Shown here: piece after piece, positions 33,531 through 46,027 of the stretch
Position numbering within the stretch: the first letter of the stretch is position 1
Layout: each line of letters begins with the position of its first letter
Source: Salticus scenicus
Lineage: Eukaryota; Arthropoda; Arachnida; Araneae; Salticidae
Reading direction: 5' to 3'
Assembly (NCBI GenBank): GCA_963930645.1
Contig: OZ005653.1
Coordinates: 117,124,259 to 117,188,258, forward strand
DNA length: 64,000 nucleotides
Translations under genes and position numbers: made by a program
The notes under the pieces: generated by a model
What the model was told of the DNA's origin: nothing
What the model saw: only the letters and a program-made list of their open reading frames with translations
Databases searched by the model: none

Positions 33531-34542
33531 AAATTTTCGTGTTTCAAATTAAGGCAACAACATGATAATTATTATATGATAAATAAATATATTACTTAAT
33601 ATAGTTTCTTTTATAAAATACATGTTTATATGCTTATTTTCTATTCATTACAAAGTGAAATCTAAATTTGAGAGAATGGCCCTAGGTACAATAAGGTCCG
33701 GCCCCATGTACAATTAGGATGTTGTACCTAGGGCCACGAGTGAAGTTTTTTTAAAAACCTTCTATTTGTCGGAATTTATTATTTTAGGTATTTATATTAA
33801 TCCTAATTAGAAGTAATTAGTCCTTCATATAGTTTGATAATTTTAAACAGGTCAAGGGCTCTGTTTTTGGGCATTGAGAAAAAGCGGCCTTAGGCACACG
33901 GGTCTCCACTACACAATTTTTAGCAATCCAAACATATTTACGAAAGCGAATATGAGAACACTGACAGGCAGACAAACAGAAGTCACAAAAATTATTCAAC
34001 TTAATAATTAAATTGTTAAAATTATATATATATATATATATTGTGTTTGTGAGTATGTTTATTTTATTTTATTTTTTGTCAGATTGTCAGATTTTTAAAA
34101 AGGGAAAATATGCGTTAGCTCCAAATTTGAATCTAATAATACTGTATTAAAAAATAAACAATTTTTTAAACATTTTTCTAGAAGATGTTTCTAAACCAAT
34201 CGATGGGTAAGAAGAATTCTTAATGTCCTACTGTATTCAACATACTAGGACACTAAGGATCTTGCAATGTTAATGTATTTGATATTATTTAATGTTAAAA
34301 ACCTTTAAGAATTGGATCTTTATGGTACTTGGAACCTCTAAACAATAAACTTTGATTATTCACTATAATCGAATATTTATTATTATTATTAAATTCATGA
34401 TAAATGCAAATGCTTTAAAATAAAAAAAATAAAAAAGTTTTCAAAAAAAAATATTTTATTTATTTATAATTAAAAAATAATAATAATAATACTATTTTTA
34501 AAACTAATTTTAAAGTGCTATTTCTCCTTTTTTATTTTTATT

Positions 34543-35566
34543 ACTTTCCGAACATTATAGTGAGGAAAGTATTGTAATCATGTCAAAAATCCGAATTCGA
34601 GATTTTGATGTTTCTATACGTTTTGAGGTCCCCTGAGTCCGTTTTCACTATTTTTACGATGATGTATGTATGTGTGTGTGTATGTGTGTATGTGTGTATG
34701 TGTGTATGTCTGTGAGTGAACACGCTAGCGTCTAAACGCTTTGTTGAATTAACCTGAAAGTTGGTACGCATATTGTAAGTCACCATAGTACTAACCCTAT
34801 AGATTTTGGTGAATCTAGCACTTATAGTTTTTTTACAGGGACACAAAGAAAAATTCTTTATCATTATGGCCTATGGGAGCAAAATCTTAAAAGTGCGATA
34901 GCATCTAAACGCCTTATTCAATTGAGCAAAAAATTTATACACATATTATAGGTCACAAATACTCAATCTGTATAGATTTTGGAGAATCTAGCACTTATAG
35001 TTTTTTTACAGGGACACAAAGAAAAATTCTTTATCATTATGCCTATGGGGCCAAATTTTTAAAAGTGTGATAGCGCCTAAACGCCTTATTAATCTGAGCA
35101 AAAAATTTGTACATATGTTATAGATCACAGTTGAACTAACTGTATAGACTTTGGTGAATCTAGCACTTACAGTTTTTTTACAGGGACACAAAGAAAAATT
35201 CTTTATCATTATGGCCTATGGGACTAAATTGTTAAAAGTACGATAGCATCTAAACGCCTTATTGAATTGAGCTGAAAATTTATATGAGTATTATAAATCA
35301 CTGTTGCACTAACTATAAGCATTTTGGTGAATTTAGCATTTATAGGTTTTTACAGGGACACAACGAAAAATTCTTTATCATTATGATCTATGGGCTCAAA
35401 GTTCAGTAGCGTTAAGTAAAACATCGTGTAATAGATGGAGAAAAATACTCAAACACTCTATTATGGTTTTCTCTCTTTTGTTTGTTTAACAACTCCTCTT
35501 TCTTTACTTTATCTACAAAACTGTTAATTACTCAATGTTCGGAAAGTCGAGTGGAGTCACTCCAGA
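34543..35566 (+). mobile_element. Element F1, copy 2
   Basis: Same family and orientation as 9309-10410. TIRs are ACTTTCCGAACATT at 34543-34556 and its exact complement at 35534-35547, followed by a perfect palindrome TGGAGTCACTCCA (35552-35564). Tandem units of about 172 bp are marked by TAGCRTCTAAACGC near 34727, 34902, 35069 and 35243. A TG/TATG microsatellite sits at 34664-34710 in the same place as in copy 1. No protein encoded. Confidence 0.8.
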
Positions 35567-36360
35567 TTTTTTTTTTCATTGTCTTGATTTTTTCTAATAA
35601 TATCAATAGTATTATATTGAACAAATTCAAGAATCATTTTTTTTTTTAATATGTTATTAGTTTCTCGAAGGAAAATTAGAATCATTATTTAAATATATAT
35701 ATGCATGTTTATGCATGTGAATTTAAAAAAAAAAAAAAAAAAAAAGCATTTAAATCCTACTAAAAATAATCTCAAGATTTTCTTTAAAAATACCTGCAGA
35801 ATATCTTAAGTTATTTGGCCCATTCTTAAGTAAGTTTACAAAATTTCTTTATAATGTCTTCAAAATTTCTTCAGATATTTTATGAAAAAAGATAAATCTT
35901 CGAAATATTTTAAAATATTTTAAGAAAATACTATTATCTCAAGAATATCTTCGGATTACTTTTAATGGGGAAGTAATGCAAATCCTACCTTTAAACTTCT
36001 TACACTGTTAAAATATTCTGTAAATTTAATGTAAATATTTATCCAGAGTCTCTGTAAATTTACAGCAATTCTTAGTTAAAAGTGAATAATCGAGATTCTC
36101 AATCTTTATTCTGTATTTTTACCTAATTTTATTATTTAATTTTTTAATTAAAATTAAAAATGACTGTTTCTGCTTTAGAAAAAGCATTCTAAGTCCGAAA
36201 TATATTCTCACCAATAATTAATTAAATTAATATTAGTTATTAAAACGAATGTATAAAATAAGTTTTTTGACATCTCCGTTTATTTTTCTCTATAATTTTG
36301 CGTAAGATTTAAGATAATAGATAACACAGAGTCTTCTGTTGAAATTTTTAAGAGTGCACA
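35567..36360. other. Unassigned AT-rich sequence
   Basis: Poly-A at 35725-35745 and short repeats of AAATTTCTTC/AAATATTTTA type. No coding feature. Confidence 0.5.
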
Positions 36361-36362
36361 TA

Positions 36363-37710
36363 CACTAGTCAAAAGTGAAATTGCAACACCATGAAGAATA
36401 GTGATGCGATTGACCTGAAATTTTCAGCAAATGTAAATTATAGTGTGTTAAGCAAATGATTAACATTTCAGAATCATCGCGCATGCGTGGCTGAGCAGCG
36501 CTCGTTGAACTGCAGCAAGAACTATATAAATAGACCAGTGGTAAACCTTAAGTGGTAATCTGCTAGTAATTTAGTGAGACGTAACAATGCCTCTTCGACA
36601 AAAGAGGGTGACATTTCACCAACTTACGGAGTTTAGACGGGGGAAAATCTTTGGCCTTCATGAAGGAGAATTTTCCTATCGTGGAATAGCAGCTCGTGTG
36701 CAGTGTAACAGCAACACAGTGATGAGAGTTTGAAACTAGAATCAGACTACTCGGAAATCTGGGAGTAGACTGCGAAATATGAAGTCAACGCGCGATGATG
36801 GGCACCTGGATGGCATAGCGCTGACGAACCGTACAGCTTCAAATAGATAGTTTGCAGCATTTTGATCCACTGTTACAGGTGTTTCAATGTCTGCTTCCTC
36901 AATTCGGCAACGTCTGGTGCACCGCAGGTTGCATGCAAGACTTCTTTTATACAGGATTCCCTCACCCAAAACTATCAACATCTGTGGCAGTTATGGGCTC
37001 ATAGACATAGAGACTTGCGTGCAGATTGGCAACAATTGGTCCTTTCTCACTTATCACACTTTAATCTGTGGTACCATGATGGCCGTATATGTCATAGGTG
37101 CTATATTGGTGAACGCTACCTTCTGGAGTGCACTATTGAACATCATGGAGGACGTACATCTGGTGTTATAGGATGGGATCTTATTGCGTATCATGGACGA
37201 TCTCAGATGGGTAACCTTAATAGCAAAAGGAACGTTAGTGAAGTGCTGACCAAAGTTGTCACTTTTCTTCAAGGCACACCTGGAGTTATCTTTCAACATG
37301 AAAATACCAGCCCACATATTACAAGGAACGTTCAAGGTTTCTTTTCAGTAGAAAACATACAACTTCTTCCTTGGTCTGCTTATTCGTTGGTTATGCCGAC
37401 TACTGAACATGCTTAGGATTTCGTTGGTCGTCGTCTCGCTCGTGATCCTAGCCCTACAGCTTCTACAGATGAACTTTGGATGTTCATACAAACAGTATGA
37501 AACTCTCTACCCGAGCAAACATTCAAAACCTGTTTAACTCTAAGCCACTTCGTATAGCAGCACTTATTACACCGCGTTGTGGCTACACAAAATACGGATT
37601 TCAAACACTTTTTTTTTTTCCTTTGAAAATTTAATCATTTATTTCTACCAATAATTATATTAATTTCCCACAATTTCTTCATGGTGTTGCAATTTCAGTT
37701 TTCACGAGTG
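36363..37710 (+). mobile_element. Tc1-like DNA transposon with both TIRs (1348 bp)
   Basis: Ends CACTAGTCAAAAGTGAAATT and the inverse of AATTTCAGTTTTCACGAGTG pair over about 40 bases (both contain GCAACACCATGAAGAA). TA borders each end (36361-36362, 37711-37712). The length is near that of typical Tc1 elements. The single internal gene is a transposase pseudogene. Related to the fragment at 29970-30682. Confidence 0.88.
36586..37614 (+). pseudogene. Tc1-like transposase, inactivated
   Basis: The start codon at 36586 is followed by an N-terminal helix-turn-helix region (MPLRQKRVTFHQLTEFRRGK, then YRGIAARVQCNSNTVMRV) that meets a TGA near 36732. The reading then moves to the frame with HRHRDLRADWQQLVLSHLSH and FNLWYHDGR, whose first catalytic position is His instead of Asp, and later FQHENTSPH, where the second Asp is Glu. 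The third motif keeps its Glu (TTEHA) but a TAG follows at 37414-37416. Further stops interrupt the C-terminus. All evidence shows a dead enzyme; the TIRs remain recognisable. Confidence 0.87.
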
Positions 37711-37712
37711 TA

Positions 37713-38892
37713 TGATGTAAAGTTCATATCAAAAATAATTTTGAATAATTTCAAGCATATTTGACAAAGCATTATAATTATGAGGATATCAAAAATCTGA
37801 TAAAGCGTGAACTGAAATAAATGAGTTTCAAAATTTGATTTAAAAGGCAAAATACAAACCAGAGTGTGTTAAAACTGCTGTATTAAGAATTCTAATAGAT
37901 ATACGTTTCAAAAACTGCCAGTATGTAGTTTAAGATAAGAGGATTATTTTAGTGCAAAAAAGTCTCAAAATTGATGTTTTCGCAAAATATCAGAGTTTCT
38001 AAATCTTTGCAAAATTTTAAAATATCAGAGGTGCTGAGTTCTCTGAAAACCATGCGCATAAAATTTCAATTAAACTGAGCTAATTTAGTGTCGCAATCCT
38101 TTCTTTTTCATGCAAACTTTTAAGATGAAACTCTCTGTAAAAATAATTGATACACCACAAAATAAAAATAATTGCGGCTCACGGTTTTAAACCTATTATA
38201 TCAACGCCATCAATGCATTCTGATCTGGTGAAAATCTGAATTTTTTATCTTTCAATAAAAGAATTTCCGTAGTCTTAATTAAGAAGCGTTTATTAATTGC
38301 TCGCGAATTACTGATGCATTAAGAATTTTTAAATGAAGAAAGCATTTAAGAGGATATACTTTATCTTAAGGATTAATTCTTTTCTTATTCCATTTAAAGG
38401 AGTGATAAATATTCCTACAGCAAAGGGGATTTAAACTGTTCTCGCTGTCACGAGTGAATATTAAAAGGTTTATGTCTGTTAAGGAAAATAAATATTTGAC
38501 ATTTTCTTTAAAATATATTATGAATGTGATCAAAATTAATTATCTGAGATTAAGAAATTGGACTTATATGATAAAATAGGCTTGAATTAAAGGACTAAAA
38601 TTTCACATAATAAAGATCGTTTCAAAGAAATTTGTCGCATTCTAAATAGAGTAGTAAATGCATTCTAGAAATTAATATCGACCTTTACATGATAGAACGG
38701 AATGTTATGTGTCATAGGTTTTGTGATTTATTCAGTTTGAAATAAATAATAGGGTGTGGCACTCACGTTACCTTCGCTTACCTGCCTTTTTTTTTATCAT
38801 TAATAGAAGAAATTTTTATTAACATTCCTACATTCTTATTAAACCTTCCCATGCATGTAAAAGCTTTTGAATTGATAATTTCTTTTTAATGG
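37713..38892. other. Unassigned AT-rich sequence
   Basis: No coding frame above 60 codons, no terminal repeats found. Confidence 0.5.
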
Positions 38893-40056
38893 TACGAGGG
38901 TCAGTTTGAAATTTTTGAGATACGGCTAAATGGTAGAAGTTAAACTCAACAAATCTTAGTAGCGTTGAAAATATTTAGCCCTCTCCAATATCAATTTAAC
39001 TTTTAGACGGATTTTCTAAAGATTAAATGCTTCAAGCTATTCATTTCTTGGAATCTAGGAAAAATATGCCTTATCAGTCTCATCTTTTTTAGTATGAAAA
39101 CGATGCCCACATTAATTTTTCGTTAGATTAAAAAATAATGCATTTCAAGATTAGAGAAATGGTGGATGTTTTATTACTTTGACGTATTTTTGTTAAAAAA
39201 AATTCCACTGCCAATCTTGCTATATGAGAAGGCGCATTATCATGAACCTTGAGTCCCCTTACATTCACTTTTTGGTGAATTTCTTGAAGAAACTTAGAGG
39301 TCTCCAGTAACCTGTAACTGTTGCCGCCTTTGACCAGTCCTGTGCTTCTAAAAAAACGGTATATATTGCTTTTTTCATTGCTGCTTTATTATTATTTTTT
39401 CTACCATTATTGATTTTCGATCCTCTTCAAAGATCCATACTTCATTTTTGTGACGTGTGGAAACTTGAAAAAACGGTATGTAAGTTTCATCAAAGTTATG
39501 ATTTTGATTCAGGAAACGTAACATCTTTATATTTCTATAAGAAGTTATTTGTTCACTGTCCTTAATTTCTTCATAAATACTCTTATGTATAACTGTGGAC
39601 CTAATATTAAGTTCCTTCTCTAACATTTAATGAGTGCAATGGTCATCATTCATTAGCATTTTTCTTATGACGGACACATTTTCTGGGACTAAAGATGACA
39701 AATACCTTCTTTGGTGTTCTTCAATCAAAAGAAAACTTTGACATCTGCGAAATTCTGTAATTTTCTGAATAAAGTGGTACCAGAAGAAAATTCATTTCCA
39801 TATTCTAATTGTAGACGTTGAAGGAAATCTTCTTGATCTGCCCCACTTTAAAATCATAGGAAATCGCAGCGCCATAATGCTCTCATCTCAACTGCATTTT
39901 TCTTACTTTTAAAATTTATTCTACGACAGTTAAATTGCAATTATTGTCTTAAATTATAATTTGCGCTGTGAAAGAGTTCAAATTTACATATTTAATCAAA
40001 ATTTTTTTAGTTCCTACCGTATGCACTGTCTCAAAATGTTCAGAGTTACTCTGGTA
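38893..40056 (-). mobile_element. Mariner-like DNA transposon, degraded (about 1.16 kb)
   Basis: The end at 38893 reads TACGAGGGTCAGTTTGAAAT, and the other end is a diverged inverse copy (TCTCAAAATGTTCAGAGTTA then CTCTGGTA) closing at 40056. TA borders both. Size and TIR sequence fit mariner. The transposase reads on the minus strand. Confidence 0.72.
38950..39897 (-). pseudogene. Mariner-type transposase relic
   Basis: From the minus-strand ATG at 39895-39897 the following are seen in order, in changing frames: the N-terminal helix-turn-helix (YGNEFSSGTTLFRKLQNFAD), the linker (PENVSVIRKMLMNDDHCTH) running into MLEKELNIRSTVIHKSIYEE, the first catalytic region DETYIPFF, KNEVWIFEEDRKS, and the second catalytic region KVHDNAPSHIARLAVEFF. 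Both Asp residues are still present. The third (YSPDL-type) motif cannot be found and stops separate the blocks. The 83-codon frame 39375-39626 is its longest intact piece. Confidence 0.8.
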
Positions 40057-43000
40057 TAATATGGTAAAGCCCTATAATCAAATTTCTCAATATAAAATAG
40101 TCCATTCGACTAATTTTGTATAATCCTGTACATTATCTATAAATTGCATACGTATCATAGAGTTTACGTAAGCAAAAAACAGCTAAAATAAAATATATAA
40201 CTCAGCTTAAAACGCACTTTGAGCAATTCCCAATCGTAGCCCCTAATATAGACAAATTCTTTTTTGAGATCGTATAAACTAATTATTTATGCTTTCCATA
40301 CAATGTTCTATAGAAAACATGTTTTTGTAATACAAAAAATATAAGTCAGTTTCATTATGTTTGGTGCAACCTAGTAATGTTAAAATGTACTAACATGAAA
40401 ATTCACCCATACATAAAATTTATTCGACTTCTTTTGTATGTCTCTGTGCAAGGACGATTTTTCTGATCTTAGTAAAAATTTTCAAATAATTTGTAATATA
40501 TACCGAATTTGGACTTCATATATATATATATATTACTTCTGCTGATAACACATGCAGAGACACACAGACCAATCGTTAAAAATTTGTAATCATAATAAAA
40601 ATTGTAATCATAACATGTAATCATAATAAAAAAGTTATGTTGTCATATTACGTTTGATGGGGTAGTAGTTCCCCCTTCAAACATAAGTACAGAAATATAT
40701 GTCAAATAAACTTGTTCCTAAATCTATTTTTAACTCTTTTTAAAGTACGGCCATATACAGTACTTGTTATCTTACCCCTTAATCTGTAATATGTCTTTAT
40801 GGTATCGAAATTAGGGTAAGAGAAAGACAAGTGAATGTCACACCGGATTGTTCAACATAAATCATTAACAAACCTAAGAAATAAAAACTCTCTCAGGCGA
40901 TAAAAATATAGCAAAACGAAATCACAACTCTTGAAAGATTTAAATCCTAATGCTAAAATTTTGTCAGTATGCTTCTTCTAAATAACGACCAAAATCTCCA
41001 AGAAAATGCGATTGTATTCTTAACCAAATTCCTGGAAATAATCTCTTTTCTTTTCCCCAACATATTACGCATATTTTACCATTAAACAAATCTTATCCAT
41101 CTAGTATTTCATGATTATATAGTTAAAATTCCATGTAATGCAATTTTTGTCGTCCTTAAACTAATTCTGCTCTAATACTGCACATAATAACCTTTATCAG
41201 CTTAATGTGGATTTTCTCCCTGAATATAAAGATCAAATCCTAATTTTGTAAGTGCTCTGCGTTTATTTTTAAGCACTGTTTGTATAATATTATAAACATA
41301 ATAAGATTATATCAATCTTATTCTTTTCTTCATTGCAGTTTATTCTGTAACTGTATTACTTATTAAATCCAAAGCACTTAGACGGAATTTGCAGCAAATT
41401 TTACCTCTCATTTAAGCGCTATCATGAGAAAATTTTGAAAAATGTCTAAAGAACATCTATCTAAATTTCGTTGCTTAAATTGATTCAAGAGAATAAATAC
41501 AGTAACTTAAGAAACATATTTTGCATATTTAATATTTTATTCTAAGAAACCTGAAGAATAAACCTTTTCGAAAGTTATTGAGAAAAATTTGAGTATTTAT
41601 TTTTATTAAAATTATTCACATGCATTTTTTTTTTTTTTTTTTTTTGAGTTTATTAGTTAACTTGAGGTTTTAAAATAAAATATTAAATCAAACTTTTTCT
41701 TAGCATAAACCAAAATAGTATGCAATAGACTTTTATAAATTACGTATATCAGTTATTTTACATTTTAGATAAATTGAGAAAAATTTACGACTAAATTTCT
41801 CACCAATACAAATTAACTGGTATTGACATGGAGTAACACAAACATGAAATTATTGCTACGTTTGGAACTTTTCAGCATGAACTACTTATATTCAATGTAT
41901 AAAACAAGATACACTTATAATATACATATATATTCAATTATTTAAACAGAATAAATTATGAGAATAGTTCAATGTCTTTGAAAATGCCGTAAAATGTACA
42001 TGTATGTAGACAAAAGTATTCTGGTACACTATTAAAAAAGCTGCAGTAAAATTACAGGCAAAGCCCGGCAGCAGAGATTCCAGGCAAAGCCCGTAAAAAA
42101 ACATTTAGACGATGAATGATGTATCGCCAGTAATTTTACGTTGTGGTGAAGCGTACAACCAACCTCTAAAAAATATTGTATTAACCATAAAATTAAAAGT
42201 TAAAGTTTGAGTTTCTCGAATACTTTGAATATTATGGTGTTTGATTTTTACTTTTTTGTAACTGCCACAATAACTAATTTAAACATTGATTCAAAACCTT
42301 CAATAGTTTGAAAGTTGATTTAATTTCCTAAAAACAAATAACTCGGGTAAACACTTGACTGCTGTTTATCTTTAGTTCTAGAATATAGTTACCACACAAC
42401 AATTAGATGCTCTGAGCCATTGACCATTGAGCCAACTCATACAAATTTACTAAATTCAGAAAACTATTTTTGTAAATACAACAGTCAACTGTTTAACTGA
42501 CAAAACAACCAGATCATAGTATAGTGGCCAACGTAGATTTTAAATTTTTCCAATTAGCGTTGTAAAGTCAACTTCCGCGAGACAGGTCATTTAATTTAAA
42601 ATTCTGAACTCCCCAGGAGAAAAAGAAAACTTTCCCTTTTACTTTAAAAACAAGTTGGTGAATAAATTTAAATTTACCAATAATAAATAACAAACATTAA
42701 CCCCAAATAAATTTGCAATTTTAAGACCTATGCAAAGTTAATAAATTAACCTAAACTGAAAGGGTAAGTAAATAAAGCAATTCATCTACTCATTCCTAAC
42801 TTGCATGACTTTAAAAGATCTATAATAATTTAATTGTAAATTTTTACAATTACCAGATCTAGTAAAGATCATACAAGTTATTTCCCCAGATGAAAATTGC
42901 TTTCCATAACAAGAAGTATAATAAATAAAAAAATCATGAATCAAGTTATGAAAATTAAACATTATCTAACATGCCCACTCTGGAAAAATTCAATTGTAAG

Positions 43001-43850
43001 TCAGAATTTCAACAACTAATTGATAAGAATTATTCAGCTACAAAAACAATCAATTAAACTAATTTTTTAGCTGCTCAAAAATTTAAACTTCACAAGGTTT
43101 TTTTTTTTTCTATAAATCTAAACTTCAATCACATTTACAGGTAAGAAACACAATTTGAATTGTTCCAGTGAGTGCACATTCACCAACCAAAAAAATAAAA
43201 TAAAATTGAAGAGTTATTATTTTCATAATTTTGAAAATTTAAACTAACTAAAGATAACTCTGCCAAAAGGCCTGCTGCTCAACTCGCTGAAGTAAATTAA
43301 TACAATAACCCGACTCGGCAGAAGGATATACCTTCATTAGAAAAATTTTAACAAACTGAAATTTCTAATCAAATTCATACAAACTAATGACCAGAATTTC
43401 ATTAATTTTGTCTTTCCCCTTTAACTCCTAAAATTCCCTTTAAAGACAATAATTTCACATTAAAATTTTAAGTAATAATTAATCAGGACAAAAATTAAAT
43501 GAATTTACAAAATTAAAATTTATTTTCAGTTTTAATGAAATACAACCACACATTAAACTGAAAATCTTTTACCGTTCATCTAAATTTAACAATTTAAATC
43601 AATTAATTTTATCTTACATTCATTAAAGCTACTTGACATCAGCAACACTTTGTAATACTGTAATAAAAGGTATTAACTTTCACAGAAATAATAAAACATT
43701 TAAACATTGTTGAGTTTACCTTTTGAATTAAGTAACAAAAAGAAGGAAATAATTACATACTTTGAAGTCTTAATAAATACTTATCACGTAGTATTCCATT
43801 TTTGATATCAGGAGTTTCTTAATTTTAGCTGGGCATTCATACGGACGGGC
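40057..43850. other. Large unassigned AT-rich interval
   Basis: About 3.8 kb without a frame above 60 codons, TIR, LTR or tRNA-like segment that I could support. Poly-T at 41627-41645. Near 42057-42092 a GCAAAGCCCGG-type phrase is repeated twice in 35 bases. It could be intron or intergenic sequence. Confidence 0.5.
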
Positions 43851-44500
43851 AAACAGGAAGAGCGTCTATGATAATTTTATTAATCTAAACTGCACTGCTT
43901 GAAGGCGGATTCCAGTACCGACCTAGGGGACTGCATACAACAACATCTCATGGCATACTTCAACACCAGACAATGCATTACAGGTCCTTTTAAAAGGAAT
44001 TTAGTATCGGGAGCACCAGTGATTTGATACGCACTTCTTCCGAATTAACTTCCGATACGGGCAACTCGAACCAAAAACAAATTATCAATTCATGAAATAT
44101 AACAGCTTTACTACTACTAAAAGTAGGTGCGCTCCATTCATTCCCTTCATTCATAGAAGCTCCACCCACCGTGACATACAACATCAGAGCGAGGAATCAA
44201 ACAGCATAGGAAGCATACCTCGAAGAAATGTAATCATCGGGGGGGAAAAAAACTATAGCAGTCACTCCCCGCTAGATAAACGAAACATCGGCATTCCAAA
44301 AACATCATACTGTACTCCATTCTTAAGCTTCGTGCTTCCGGAACATACCGCATCGGGAGAACAGGAGTGTCTCACAGCGCTCAGGAGAGAAGAGAAAATT
44401 GAGCTTCCACTTTTCGAATTTTTAGAACTCCTAATGAAAAAACAACCTCGGGAGACCAGGAGGTAACCTCTGCCTCCCTCCCCCTCCCCTCTAAAAACCA
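43851..44500. other. Less AT-rich patch with overlapping ORFs, function unknown
   Basis: Base composition rises clearly in C and G against the flanks. A 124-codon + strand frame (44092-44466) and an 80-codon minus frame (44262-44504) overlap. The + frame is charged and serine-rich with no domain I know, and no splice or promoter signal is certain. It could be the first exon and promoter of a host gene or an unclassified repeat. Composition is the only positive evidence. Confidence 0.3.
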
Positions 44501-44551
44501 ACAATTCCTTTAATTACATTATTAAACTATCCTTTCTGCATCCCGCAAATA

Positions 44552-44925
44552 ATGGCCATATCACACGAGAGACTTTCGTTCAGCATGTTACTAAACACAG
44601 CATTATACCCAACATACTCAGCCTGATTTGTTCAAGGACAGCAAGTTTTCGGATGATCAACTTTTACGAAACCGTTTAAGAAACGCTGAGTATGTTGAGC
44701 GTGCTGATCAAAATTGACCAATAGGAGGAATAAACAGGATTTTTTCCTGGAATACCATTAGAGAAGGGAATACATCACGCTATCAATTCAGGGGAGCCTT
44801 ACGGACAGCTGACCGATTTCTCGTTCGTTCAGCATAGTGAACATGTTGCGTATAATGTTGTGTTGAGTATATATGGTTGAGTATATATGAGTAATGTTGT
44901 GTTGAGTCCCGTGTGATATGGCCAT
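44552..44925. mobile_element. TIR element (MITE-like), 374 bp
   Basis: ATGGCCATATCACACG at 44552-44567 and its inverse CGTGTGATATGGCCAT at 44910-44925 are perfect 16-bp TIRs. The pairing continues loosely inwards: CAGCATGTT and ACAACATTAT words recur inverted near 44800-44850. Non-coding. Target duplication not certain. Confidence 0.78.
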
Positions 44926-45174
44926 AAAACTGCGTAATTCATTAAACCAAAACACGCCCTTCGAACTTTCAGCAACTCTACGTGTTGCCAGAAATTCCAG
45001 ATAAAAAAGGGTGCGCTAATATTTGTTGAAAACTAAACAGCCTCCTTGGCAAATAAAAGCTCTCATGACAAGATTAATGAAATCTCCAAAACCGGTACAC
45101 AGGTATATTTTCCCATAAGACAAATGTTCCAGAGCCCCATTAAAACTATTAATTTTTTTAGAGACCTACCGCAA

Positions 45175-45554
45175 ACCGGTGTCGTGCTACTTGCGACCGT
45201 GCGATTTCCGAAATAGGGGATTATCGTGCGTTTTCCGAATGGAACACCTGTTAGCTTGCCCTCCTCTTCTTTCCCCTCACAGAGAGCCCAGTTCCCCTCT
45301 CCTAATCTATGAAGGGATTAACTATTTTTGTTAGACGTTGTCTGGAAGAAAAATGATATATTCGGGCTTTGAAAGTCAACCCTTATCATTTTTATTTGGG
45401 TATGTCCCCTCTCTGGTCATAGATAAGCTAATAAGTTCTTTTAAATTTTGCCTGTGTTTTAAACATGATTATTGATCGTTATATGCGCTGATAAATGTGT
45501 ATGGATGCTTTTAATCTGTATTCAAAATACTTCGTGTGTGTGTATATGTATATG

Positions 45555-45560
<6 letters not shown>
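45175..45560 (+). repeat. Left arm of a distant inverted repeat
   Basis: Matches the reverse complement of 51310-51740. Shared landmarks in order: CGTGCTACTTGCGACCGTGC, ACACCTGTTAGCTT, an ACATGATTAT word, TGTATGGATGCTTTTAAT, and a TGTGTGTATATG microsatellite. The outer part contains short repeats of a CGTGCTATTTGCGAA type. Confidence 0.65.
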
Positions 45561-45585
<25 letters not shown>

Positions 45586-46027
45586 TCTAAGTATTTAAAA
45601 AAATTATTAAAAACTACTTTATTTATCAACTGTGAAAATTTTTAATACTTAATTTGTTTAATAGAACTATTTGAGCTTTTAATTGAAAAACCAATTTTTA
45701 AACATTCTTAATTAAAAAGAAATATTCTATGAATGATTAAAAATGAAATTAAATAAATAAAAACAGTTTTAAAAAATTAACTAAAACGATTAGATAAACA
45801 ATTTAATTAATAAAAAAATTATATATTTCTAATTAATTGATTGAGATTACTTAATGGTAATGTTTCGTTTTGCAATGGGGGAAAAAAAAAGAATCTGTTT
45901 TAAAATAATTTTAATATAAAAAGTTTATAAAAAAAAAAGGGGGGTAGATAGATATAAGGATTATTATAATTAGAAAAAATAGTTAAAAAGGTATTTAATA
46001 AAATATTATAATATATATATATATATA

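Larger units (their letters stand above)
32147..33909 (+). mobile_element. Pogo/Tigger-like DNA transposon, degraded
   Basis: Terminal inverted repeats: CAGGGGAGACCCGTGTAC at 32147 and the complement of GTGGAGACCCGTGTGCCTAA at 33909, bordered by TA on both sides (32145-32146 and 33910-33911). CAG starts and TA targets are typical of pogo-type elements. A subterminal word ACCTAGGGCCAC appears at 32507 and again near 33726, and inverted near 33676. The coding relic in the middle is a DDE_1 transposase C-terminus. Confidence 0.72.
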
